Assembly: GCA_003157895.1 (NCBI GenBank)
Contig: PMKW01000092.1
Location: 1 to 5,924 of the forward strand
Reading direction: 5' to 3'
DNA length: 5,924 nucleotides
Source: Methanoregula sp.
Lineage (GTDB): Archaea > Halobacteriota > Methanomicrobia > Methanomicrobiales > Methanospirillaceae
Shown here: in pieces, positions 1 to 4,586 of the stretch
Numbering within the stretch: the first letter of the stretch is position 1
How the letters are laid out: each line of letters begins with the position of its first letter
Made by a program: the position numbers and the translations under genes
The notes under the pieces: generated by a model
Told to the model about the DNA's origin: nothing
Seen by the model: the letters and a program-made list of their open reading frames with translations, nothing else
Database searches by the model: none

Positions 1-830
1 TTATTGTTCACCGTGTAGACGTTACTGAGGAACTCCACGGCTATCCTCTGCCCATCCGCGGTTTCAATCGGCATATCTTCGTACCGGATATATTCCTTCC
101 GCTGTAATTCTTCGAAGTTTTCTTTGTTGGCAACAATGTCCTTGAAAAGGCCGATCTCCCATATTTTCTTTCCCAGGAACTGGTGGCGGGAGAATCCCAG
201 CATTTCGATCAAAAACGGATTCACTTCGACGATCTGTCCGGTATCAGCATCAAGGATGAGAATGCCGTCCTGAGCAGTCTCAAAGAGCCGACGGTACCGG
301 ATCTCAGAAGCAATTTTCGCCTCTTCTGCAAGTTTGCGCTCGGTAATGTCCCGGAAACTCCAGACTCTGCCGACTACATGGTCCCCGATTTTCTGGGGTT
401 TTGAATAACGTTCAAAGATTTTTCCATCATTAAATTCGATCATGTCAAAGCTTTCGCGTGACGGATGTACAAGGAGCTCCTGGATGCTGGAAAGAAATCC
501 TTCGGGAGTTTTAATTTGCGAGAGGACATGATTCACTACTGTTTCGTTTTCCCCCGATTCCATCAAAGCCATGGGGATATTCAACATGTTCATAAAATTC
601 TGGTTATAACCAGTTATCCTGCCCTGCTGGTCGACCACATAGATACCGTCCGCGGTTGATTCAAGAGTTGCATTGAGGAGTGACAGGGTTTTTTTAAGCG
701 TTGTATCGGATAAATTTCGCTGCCGGATCTCTTCATTAAGAGTTACGTTCATTTTTTCATATTCTACAGCCCGCAGCCTGTATTCGGACTCTCTCTTTTT
801 TCGTTCGTCTTGATGATTACATTCGCCCAC
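1..830 (-). CDS. PAS-PAS sensor protein, N-terminal part (runs off left edge)
   Basis: My translation of the minus strand from the GTG at 830-828 stays open to the window edge, giving 276 residues with no stop. Residues about 7-50 are highly charged and probably form a coiled coil. A first PAS domain spans about 51-160 (TADGIYVVDQQGRITGYN) and ends in the PAC-type signature SFRDITERK (158-166). A second PAS begins near 178 (RRLFETAQDGILILDADTG, then VEVNPFLIEMLGFSR) and is still open at the edge. PAS domains sense small ligands, redox state or partners. In methanogens such chains usually feed a histidine kinase, but the output domain is outside the window, so kinase is inference. No transmembrane segment is visible, so this part looks cytoplasmic. 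GTG is preferred because a strong AGGAG lies seven bases upstream and an in-frame TAG lies 18 bases upstream. The next ATG (residue 27) would cut into the coiled coil. Confidence 0.9.
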   Translation of the reverse strand, partial: MGECNHQDERKKRESEYRLRAVEYEKMNVTLNEEIRQRNLSDTTLKKTLSLLNATLESTADGIYVVDQQGRITGYNQNFMNMLNIPMALMESGENETVVNHVLSQIKTPEGFLSSIQELLVHPSRESFDMIEFNDGKIFERYSKPQKIGDHVVGRVWSFRDITERKLAEEAKIASEIRYRRLFETAQDGILILDADTGQIVEVNPFLIEMLGFSRHQFLGKKIWEIGLFKDIVANKENFEELQRKEYIRYEDMPIETADGQRIAVEFLSNVYTVNN

Positions 831-837
831 TGTTTTT

Positions 838-843
838 CTCCTT
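838..843 (-). promoter_or_regulatory. Ribosome binding site for the PAS protein
   Basis: On the minus strand AAGGAG precedes the GTG codon with a seven-base spacer (AAAAACA). This match decides the start in favour of GTG over the internal ATG at residue 27. Confidence 0.75.
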
Positions 844-870
844 TCCAGCTATAAATTTCAGAGTAACCCG

Positions 871-880
871 TATTTTTTAA
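871..880 (-). promoter_or_regulatory. Candidate TATA box of the PAS gene
   Basis: On the minus strand this reads TTAAAAAATA, a fair archaeal TATA box. A start site about 26 bases downstream would fall near 848-850, leaving a leader of about 18-20 bases that keeps the AGGAG site. It is the only good candidate at the right distance. Inferred from spacing and composition only. Confidence 0.45.
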
Positions 881-998
881 CCCAAAACCCGGTTCTCAGC
901 CGCATTTTTCCAGATCCATGATTATTTTAGATGCGGACATTACCTGATTAATACCTGTTTTTTAATTAACTGCCCTTATGGATAATCGGATAGTAAAA

Positions 999-1021
999 CC
1001 TTTTTTTAACTACTAAAAAGG
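999..1021. repeat. Small inverted repeat in the divergent promoter region
   Basis: CCTTTTT (999-1005) and AAAAAGG (1015-1021) are perfect inverted arms around a nine-base AT-rich spacer. It lies between the divergent PAS gene and the 68-residue gene. It could be a weak hairpin or a protein site, but simple A/T arms make chance occurrence easy. Nothing else in 881-1035 looks like a gene. Confidence 0.35.
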
Positions 1022-1035
1022 ATTCTCCCCGTTTG

Positions 1036-1054
1036 CAATTTTTGGAACGTTCCA
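1036..1054 (+). promoter_or_regulatory. Palindromic operator candidate, copy 1 of a 13-base motif
   Basis: TGGAACGTTCCA at 1043-1054 is a perfect 12-base palindrome. The 13 bases CAATTTTTGGAAC (1036-1048) recur exactly, on the opposite strand, at 1424-1436. This copy sits four bases upstream of a TATA-like stretch (1058-1067) in front of the 68-residue gene, where an archaeal regulator could act on TBP/TFB binding. The sequence match is direct observation; the operator role is inference. Confidence 0.45.
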
Positions 1055-1057
1055 CAA

Positions 1058-1067
1058 TTCATAATAA
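1058..1067 (+). promoter_or_regulatory. Candidate TATA box of the 68-residue gene
   Basis: TTCATAATAA is an imperfect TATA-like element. A start site about 26 bases downstream (near 1090) would give a leader of about 30 bases ending in the GGTGA ribosome site. The match is weak, and no better candidate lies between 1055 and 1100. Confidence 0.25.
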
Positions 1068-1112
1068 CGCGGTCAGTAAGAGTCCGTCTGAAATTTTTCT
1101 CTCTTTGATAAT

Positions 1113-1117
1113 GGTGA
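1113..1117 (+). promoter_or_regulatory. Ribosome binding site of the 68-residue gene
   Basis: GGTGA, complementary to the 3' end of methanogen 16S rRNA, lies four bases before the ATG at 1122. It is the main reason to prefer the plus-strand reading of 1059-1430. Confidence 0.5.
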
Positions 1118-1121
1118 CAGA

Positions 1122-1328
1122 ATGAATTTTGATAAAATACTCAGTTACTCTTTTGCTTCTGGAAAGGATGCGATTGCAGGAATGTGGGTGCAGGAGGGGC
1201 TGCTCGTTGTTGCAAGGATCCTCGTCTTCCTCCTGCTGCTTGGCTCTATGTTGAAAGTCTGCCGCGGTGAGAAAACCACACCGGAAGTCACCACACGGGG
1301 CACGCTCTTCATTGACGGGATCAGGTAG
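1122..1328 (+). CDS. Small single-helix membrane protein, unknown function
   Basis: The frame encodes 68 residues. Residues 1-24 are mixed, residues about 25-44 form one hydrophobic helix (GLLVVARILVFLLLLGSMLK), and the tail of about 24 residues is polar and positively charged near the membrane (KVCRGEK). This suggests a one-pass inner membrane protein, but I do not recognise the family. The ATG is preceded by GGTGA (1113-1117, four-base spacer), a good archaeal ribosome site. Codon choice in the middle (CTC, CTG, GTC, ATC, AGG, GGC) matches neighbouring genes. The opposite strand is also open for 123 codons over 1059-1430 in the exactly aligned frame. I treat that as a shadow because its protein is hydrophilic mainly as the complement of Leu/Val codons and it needs a TTG start without a ribosome site. 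A gene fragment is also possible. Confidence 0.5.
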   Translation: MNFDKILSYSFASGKDAIAGMWVQEGLLVVARILVFLLLLGSMLKVCRGEKTTPEVTTRGTLFIDGIR

Positions 1329-1423
1329 CTGGTCGTTTCCCTTATCCGGATACTGCCTGCGAAGACATTCAGCATTTTCTGATCCATTTACACTCTTGGG
1401 ATCGGATAGCATCTGCAAAAGGA

Positions 1424-1439
1424 GTTCCAAAAATTGGAA
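1424..1439 (-). promoter_or_regulatory. Inverted-repeat operator candidate, copy 2 of the 13-base motif
   Basis: TTCCAA (1425-1430) and TTGGAA (1434-1439) are perfect inverted arms around AAA. Read on the minus strand, 1436-1424 gives CAATTTTTGGAAC, identical over 13 bases to 1036-1048. It lies 12 bases upstream of the AT-rich promoter of the PEGA gene. A regulator shared with the 68-residue gene is an inference from this repeat. Confidence 0.45.
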
Positions 1440-1451
1440 TTCAGGGACATA

Positions 1452-1467
1452 CTATTAATTTAATAAA
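1452..1467 (+). promoter_or_regulatory. TATA region of the PEGA gene, probably leaderless transcript
   Basis: This 16-base run (CTATTAATTTAATAAA) is the strongest TATA-like element upstream of the PEGA start at 1482. The usual TATA-to-start distance of about 26 bases places transcription at or next to the ATG. The bases just before the ATG (CCTGTCACCC) show no ribosome site, which agrees with a leaderless or nearly leaderless mRNA. Confidence 0.55.
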
Positions 1468-1481
1468 ACATCCTGTCACCC

Positions 1482-2633
1482 ATGCCACAAAGATTCATAA
1501 AAACACGATCGTTGTTTTTTACAGCGATCCTCCTTATTGCTATCATTGCCGGTATTGCGCCGGTAGCAGCTGACAGCGTCGCATATATTCAGGTAAGTTC
1601 GATCCCTTCAGGCGCACAGGCATGCCTCGACCACTATACCTGTAATGAAACGCCAGCCATGTTCACAACAACCCCGAACAGTTATCATTCCGTTACACTT
1701 TACAAGGATGGCTACCTGTCATTCACTAACCTGTCGGTTTATGCAAGCAGTCCAAACGTGACAACCAACCTTCTGGTGACGCTGGCTTCGATCCCATCGC
1801 AGACGGGCAGCCTCGATCTTGATGCCAACCCGACCAATGCCGACATCTGGCTTGACAACCTGTATTATGGCACAACCCCGCAAATCATCGGCGGTCTTTC
1901 TGCAGGAAGCCATACCCTGCTGCTCAGGAAAGCCGGTTACTATGATTACACGGAATCGTTTATGATCGTAGCAGGCCTGACCTCGACACAGGATCCGACG
2001 TTGACACCCTATACGAAATCATCCGGCTATGGCGATATCCAGATACAGTCATACCCCACAGGGGCGGCAGTCTATGTTAATAATAATTACATGGGCACTA
2101 CCATTTCGTCTGATGCTCTTTACGTCACCCAGCTCAGCCCGGGATCCTACCCGGTCAGCATTACCCTTGAAGATTACCAGCCCTATTATGAAACCGCTAT
2201 AGTCACGGCGGGGGGAGTCTACGACATCCGTGCGAACCTGGTACCGGTAACACCTGGCCCGACACCCAGCACAAACGGCCAGATCACGGTCAGGTCAAGC
2301 CCGTCGGGGGCCAACATTTACGTTGACGATTCATACAAAGGCCTGACACCACTTACCCTTGTCGAGATCCCGAAGGGTAGTCATTCCATCATCTTAAAGC
2401 TGAACGGGTACCAGGACTGGCAGTCCTCGGTGAACGTGGCAGCAGGCAGCAGTACCGATGTGTCGGGAACGCTCGTCTCCGCCACGACCACTACCCTCCT
2501 GCAGACCACCCCTACAACGGAAGTCACCCAGCCTTCCCCCCTGCAGACCCGGTCCCCGATCTCGGTTATCAGCATAATCGCTGCCATCGGGATCTGCGGT
2601 GCAGCAGCCATAGTGCGCAGAAAGAAAGAATAA
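1482..2633 (+). CDS. Exported PEGA-repeat surface protein with C-terminal membrane anchor
   Basis: 383 residues. Residues 1-30 are a classic signal peptide: basic start, hydrophobic core LFFTAILLIAIIAGIA, and probable cleavage after VAA-30. Four PEGA-type beta-rich repeats follow at about 33-101, 110-176, 185-256 and 266-335. The last has the clearest motif, SPSGANIYVDDSYKGLTP. The first has two cysteines (C48, C54) flanking its hairpin, a likely disulphide outside the cell. A Thr/Pro-rich stalk (about 335-358) leads to a transmembrane helix (about 359-378) and a basic tail RRKKE, so the repeats face outward, anchored at the C terminus. PEGA domains (PF08308) are common on archaeal surfaces and are thought to be structural or binding modules; no enzyme site is visible. 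The start is supported by the intact signal peptide and by the TATA spacing that suggests a leaderless mRNA. Its neighbours do not reveal a ligand. Confidence 0.93.
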   Translation: MPQRFIKTRSLFFTAILLIAIIAGIAPVAADSVAYIQVSSIPSGAQACLDHYTCNETPAMFTTTPNSYHSVTLYKDGYLSFTNLSVYASSPNVTTNLLVTLASIPSQTGSLDLDANPTNADIWLDNLYYGTTPQIIGGLSAGSHTLLLRKAGYYDYTESFMIVAGLTSTQDPTLTPYTKSSGYGDIQIQSYPTGAAVYVNNNYMGTTISSDALYVTQLSPGSYPVSITLEDYQPYYETAIVTAGGVYDIRANLVPVTPGPTPSTNGQITVRSSPSGANIYVDDSYKGLTPLTLVEIPKGSHSIILKLNGYQDWQSSVNVAAGSSTDVSGTLVSATTTTLLQTTPTTEVTQPSPLQTRSPISVISIIAAIGICGAAAIVRRKKE

Positions 2634-2640
2634 CTCAACC

Positions 2641-2646
2641 TTTTTT
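2641..2646 (+). terminator. Poly-T terminator after the PEGA gene
   Basis: Six T residues begin seven bases after the PEGA stop codon. Archaeal RNA polymerase can terminate at such tracts without a hairpin, and none is evident here. The position right after the gene is the main support. Confidence 0.5.
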
Positions 2647-2700
2647 GATCTAACCGGGCATGTTTCAGGATAATCTCATCCGGATGAAGAGGATATACCC

Positions 2701-2708
2701 TTAAATAC
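2701..2708 (+). promoter_or_regulatory. Candidate TATA box in the PEGA-operon gap
   Basis: TTAAATAC resembles an archaeal TATA box. No credible protein start follows, but a start site about 26 bases downstream would fall at about 2730, exactly where a 7-base-pair stem begins. This is the promoter proposed for the candidate small RNA. Confidence 0.3.
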
Positions 2709-2729
2709 GGTACAGGTAAAACCGATCCC

Positions 2730-2792
2730 GGGCGGGAGACCACAATAAAACCGGGCAATCTTCAGAAGGCAAGCTCCCGCAAATAGTTTTTT
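2730..2792 (+). ncRNA. Candidate small RNA closed by a terminal stem and poly-T end
   Basis: GCGGGAG (2732-2738) and CTCCCGC (2774-2780) are perfectly complementary over seven GC-rich base pairs. They enclose 35 bases, and a six-T tract follows at 2787-2792. A TATA-like box at 2701-2708 is at the right distance to start a transcript at the foot of the stem. Together this looks like a transcript of about 60 bases whose 5' and 3' ends pair and which stops at oligo-T. I see no C/D box motifs, no convincing H/ACA layout and no known RNA family. Chance pairing in a GC-rich stretch is the main alternative, so confidence is low. Confidence 0.3.
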
Positions 2793-2886
2793 CCGGAGAT
2801 CAAACGGGTATTTCATGCAGGGTGGATAATCTTTACTCCCTGCCACCGGGCCCCCATAAGGCGCATCGCCGGATTTTCTTACAACC

Positions 2887-2902
2887 TTTTTGCAGGGAAT
2901 CC
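2887..2902 (+). repeat. Direct repeat copy 1 (16 bases)
   Basis: TTTTTGCAGGGAATCC recurs at 2989-3004 with one mismatch (G to A at the sixth base), 102 bases away. The flanks do not match, so only the short motif is repeated. Its role is unknown. Confidence 0.6.
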
Positions 2903-2988
2903 ATCAGGATGCCTTACCCGGCATAATGACCGTTGTTAAAATTGAGGGTATTGCACATAACTCTGGATGGCCGTGTTTTTTTTCCGGT

Positions 2989-3004
2989 TTTTTACAGGGA
3001 ATCC
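2989..3004 (+). repeat. Direct repeat copy 2 (16 bases)
   Basis: TTTTTACAGGGAATCC matches 15 of 16 bases of 2887-2902. It lies about 90 bases upstream of the first candidate promoter of the three-gene operon. Confidence 0.6.
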
Positions 3005-3017
3005 GTGAGAGAAAAGA

Positions 3018-3033
3018 GGGGATAACAATCCCC
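3018..3033. repeat. Perfect hairpin upstream of the three-gene operon
   Basis: GGGGAT (3018-3023) and ATCCCC (3028-3033) form a perfect six-base-pair stem with an AACA tetraloop. No T tract follows, so it is not a typical terminator. It could be an operator or an RNA hairpin. Confidence 0.45.
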
Positions 3034-3094
3034 GCATAAATCCCGTATCGATGCAGATTTTGCAACAACCGCTAAGGTTCTTATGACAACCACG

Positions 3095-3103
3095 CTATAT
3101 ACC
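3095..3103 (+). promoter_or_regulatory. Upstream TATA candidate of the three-gene operon
   Basis: CTATATACC contains a perfect TATATA (3096-3101). Transcription from here would start near 3123-3127, giving a leader of about 120 bases that keeps the AGGTG ribosome site and places the palindrome at 3130-3145 just downstream of the start. Confidence 0.4.
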
Positions 3104-3129
3104 GGTTCACTCTGATATGGAAAAAATGA

Positions 3130-3145
3130 ACTATTTCAAAATAGT
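3130..3145. promoter_or_regulatory. 16-base palindrome, operator candidate
   Basis: ACTATTT (3130-3136), CA, AAATAGT (3139-3145) is a perfect 7-2-7 palindrome. It lies just downstream of the predicted start site of the upstream promoter and upstream of the second TATA candidate. That is a usual place for an archaeal repressor of the dimeric helix-turn-helix type. An 8-base direct repeat ACATCATA follows at 3154-3161 and 3166-3173. The palindrome is observed; the binding role is inferred. Confidence 0.45.
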
Positions 3146-3202
3146 CCTCCTTTACATCATAAAAAACATCATATCAGGGAATAGACGGAGCAAAAAACAA
3201 TG

Positions 3203-3210
3203 TATAAAAA
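3203..3210 (+). promoter_or_regulatory. Proximal TATA candidate of the three-gene operon
   Basis: TATAAAAA, preceded by an A-rich stretch that could serve as a BRE, is the best TATA match near the ATG at 3244. Its predicted start (about 3231-3235) would fall within the AGGTG ribosome site, so the upstream TATATA box may be the real promoter, or both may be used. Confidence 0.4.
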
Positions 3211-3231
3211 AATCACATACGCACGAAACGA

Positions 3232-3236
3232 AGGTG
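3232..3236 (+). promoter_or_regulatory. Ribosome binding site of the first operon gene
   Basis: AGGTG lies seven bases before the ATG at 3244 and matches the methanogen anti-Shine-Dalgarno sequence. It supports this start and a leadered mRNA. Confidence 0.65.
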
Positions 3237-3243
3237 CATAATC

Positions 3244-3588
3244 ATGGCAACGAGTGCCGGAGACCGGGCGGTCAATGCCGGAGTTGCCGAGGCTGATTAT
3301 CTGAAGATCCAGACAGCCGAAGCTCTTGAGGATGCTGCCCGTAAGCTGCGGGATACTAATGTGGCATCCCATGGAAAGGATGTAAAGAATATCCTGCACG
3401 ATGTCGAGTTCAGGGTAAACCAGTTCAAGGCAGAAGTTGGTGCCGGGTACGACAGGATCGAAGATGGTTACCACGAGAGTGTTGAACCTGTTGAAAATAT
3501 CATCATCGATCATCCGATCCCCTCGGTTCTTGTAGCAGCAGGGATCGGTGTCCTCATCGGCATGCTCATCTTAAAAACTCGTGACTGA
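3244..3588 (+). CDS. ElaB/YqjD-like (DUF883-type) membrane-anchored helical protein
   Basis: 114 residues. Residues about 15-85 are charged and predicted helical, probably coiled coil (KIQTAEALEDAARKLRD, then KDVKNILHDVEFRVNQFK). The C-terminal part, HPIPSVLVAAGIGVLIGMLI (90-109) followed by LKTRD, is a glycine-patterned transmembrane helix with a short basic end. Bacterial ElaB/YqjD proteins (DUF883, PF05957) have this order: about 100 residues, helical body, a short 'NP/HP' turn, one Gly-rich helix and a basic tail. E. coli YqjD is a membrane protein reported to bind ribosomes in stationary phase. Family membership here is inferred from layout and motif, not a search, and a ribosome role in this archaeon is unproven. 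The gene leads a three-gene operon and its TGA overlaps the next ATG by one base. Confidence 0.8.
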   Translation: MATSAGDRAVNAGVAEADYLKIQTAEALEDAARKLRDTNVASHGKDVKNILHDVEFRVNQFKAEVGAGYDRIEDGYHESVEPVENIIIDHPIPSVLVAAGIGVLIGMLILKTRD

Positions 3589-3977
3589 TGGGCGATCCTA
3601 TGGATACAGCAGCTGCCGATACCAAAGATGAAACGATTGAGGCAGGGTTCGCAAGGACGGTCAGGTACATAGATATCTACATGCAGCAGAAGACAGACCT
3701 TTTTCTGCAGCACTATGTATTTGAACCGGTGGACTTTCTCCTCAGGCAGATCATGCTCCTGTCGGTCATTGTTACGTTACTGGCAGCCGGGACCATCGTC
3801 ATCCTGCTAGGCGTAATCCTGTTTATCGCTACGTTAGTACCCCTCTGGGCTGCACTGCTTATAACGGGAGCCCTGATATTCGGAACAGGCGGACTTATCG
3901 CGTACAGGATCTTATCGGATAAAATCGTCCTGAAAACCCCGGTTGCCACGGAGATGATAAAAAATGGAAACTCGTAG
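3588..3977 (+). CDS. Two-helix membrane protein, YqjE/holin-superfamily-III-like layout
   Basis: 129 residues. Residues 1-52 are polar and predicted helical and soluble. Two long hydrophobic helices follow at about 54-81 and 84-108, split by a short PLW turn, then a polar tail of about 20 residues. Bacterial YqjE proteins (DUF1469, PF07332, filed under holin superfamily III) share this length and helix pair and are typically encoded right after a DUF883 gene, as in E. coli yqjDE. Gene order makes the resemblance more convincing than sequence alone. The ATG overlaps the upstream TGA (TGATG), and no strong ribosome site precedes it, so translation probably depends on termination-reinitiation. 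No lysis gene or phage gene is nearby, so I do not read it as a phage holin. Confidence 0.75.
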   Translation: MGDPMDTAAADTKDETIEAGFARTVRYIDIYMQQKTDLFLQHYVFEPVDFLLRQIMLLSVIVTLLAAGTIVILLGVILFIATLVPLWAALLITGALIFGTGGLIAYRILSDKIVLKTPVATEMIKNGNS

Positions 3978-4365
3978 GCGTATTACCGAAGAAGATCTCC
4001 TCATCACGGAAACGCTGATTTCAGAATCTTATGGTCAACTGAAACAGTCGGTTGTCCAGGTACCAACCCGGGCATTCAGGTCCGTGGGTCAGACGGTACG
4101 CGAGCATCCGTACGCAACAGCAGGTGTGGCAATTGTTGCCGGTGTTGCGATGTACGGGATTTTTAAAATGGTTGCTTCAAACTCGTCTTCTCAGGGAGCA
4201 CCGGGGAAAGCGAGATCCTGCCTGAAAACGGATACGGGCCGCCCTGACCTTATGCAGCAGATGCTCCCGATGCTGATACCGCTCGTTATACCGCTGGTGG
4301 CTCCGTATATCGGGAGTTTTATCCAGAAATACCTGGGACAGATACTCACTGAAGATACACACTGA
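3964..4365 (+). CDS. Membrane protein with DUF883-like helix, third gene of the operon
   Basis: 133 residues. Residues 1-45 are polar and helical. Residues about 46-70, VREHPYATAGVAIVAGVAMYG, repeat the 'HP turn plus Gly/Ala-rich helix' pattern of the first gene in the operon, so this may be a divergent paralogue. A polar linker (about 71-93) is followed by a second hydrophobic, proline-containing stretch (about 96-119: MLPMLIPLVIPLVAPYIG) that could be a re-entrant or second membrane helix. The ATG lies 14 bases inside the upstream gene. GGAG (3950-3953, in GGAGATGAT) sits ten bases before it and supports this start. I do not recognise the full protein as a named family. A membrane complex with the two upstream products is inferred from the tight coupling. 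Confidence 0.8.
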   Translation: METRRRITEEDLLITETLISESYGQLKQSVVQVPTRAFRSVGQTVREHPYATAGVAIVAGVAMYGIFKMVASNSSSQGAPGKARSCLKTDTGRPDLMQQMLPMLIPLVIPLVAPYIGSFIQKYLGQILTEDTH

Positions 4366-4369
4366 TCGC

Positions 4370-4389
4370 ATTCTTTGAAAAGAATTTTT
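4370..4389 (+). terminator. Hairpin and poly-T terminator of the three-gene operon
   Basis: ATTCTT (4370-4375) pairs with AAGAAT (4380-4385) around a TGAA loop and runs into a T5 tract (4385-4389). It begins five bases after the stop of the third gene. The stem is AT-rich, so the T tract probably does most of the work. Confidence 0.55.
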
Positions 4390-4558
4390 CCGCAAAAATA
4401 CTTCCTTGGGAAATATTCGACGGCGGTTACAGCGTGGTTTCCGGTGACGGTTTATACAAATAATTCATTGTTTTTAAAAAACCCGTCAGCGCTCTATACT
4501 CTATACCGGGATGAAAAGACTGCTCCCGCGGGTTCCTTTAAAATGAAGGTGCATACAT

Positions 4559-4586
4559 AAAAAAAAGGAAGTCGGGACAGCTCCCC
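4559..4586 (-). terminator. Terminator of the lipoprotein gene
   Basis: On the minus strand, directly after the TGA, GGGA/TCCC arms with a four-base loop (within 4574-4586) are followed by a T8 tract (4566-4559). This ends minus-strand transcription and faces the operon terminator at 4370-4389. Between them (4390-4558) I see AT-rich sequence but no supported gene. Confidence 0.6.

Larger units (their letters stand above)
2793..3090. other. Intergenic stretch without a convincing gene
   Basis: No frame here has both a ribosome site and credible composition. It holds several inverted repeats: GCAGGG 2817-2822 with CCCTGC 2838-2843, overlapped by GGTGG 2821-2825 with CCACC 2843-2847 as an alternative pairing, and GGCG 2860-2863 with CGCC 2867-2870. 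There are T tracts at 2887-2891, 2976-2983 and 2988-2993. A 37-codon frame (ATG 2926, stop 3037-3039) has no ribosome site and is probably fortuitous. Confidence 0.5.

Noticed and set aside
183..659. Plus-strand frames of 73 and 64 codons
   Set aside because: They lie opposite the PAS protein, whose minus-strand translation shows two recognisable PAS domains. Their own products show no domain or ribosome site.
2381..2758. Minus-strand frame of 125 codons
   Set aside because: It overlaps the C-terminal repeat and anchor of the PEGA gene, and the product has no recognisable domain.
2926..3039. 37-codon plus-strand frame in the long gap
   Set aside because: No ribosome site, a run of phenylalanines from a T tract, and overlap with a direct repeat and hairpin suggest it is fortuitous.
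3117..3296. 59-codon frame starting at ATG 3117
   Set aside because: It overlaps the start of the DUF883-like gene out of frame, has an AT-driven basic composition and no ribosome site.
3169..3949. Three minus-strand frames antisense to the three-gene operon
   Set aside because: The plus strand has ribosome sites, coupled overlaps and coherent membrane proteins; the antisense frames are shadows.
3588..3977. Phage holin or lysis gene
   Set aside because: The two-helix layout fits the holin superfamily III name, but no endolysin, phage structural gene or integrase is nearby, and the yqjDE-like context explains it better.
4375..4560. 61-codon frame between the convergent genes
   Set aside because: It needs a TTG start inside the operon terminator, has no ribosome site and shows no domain.
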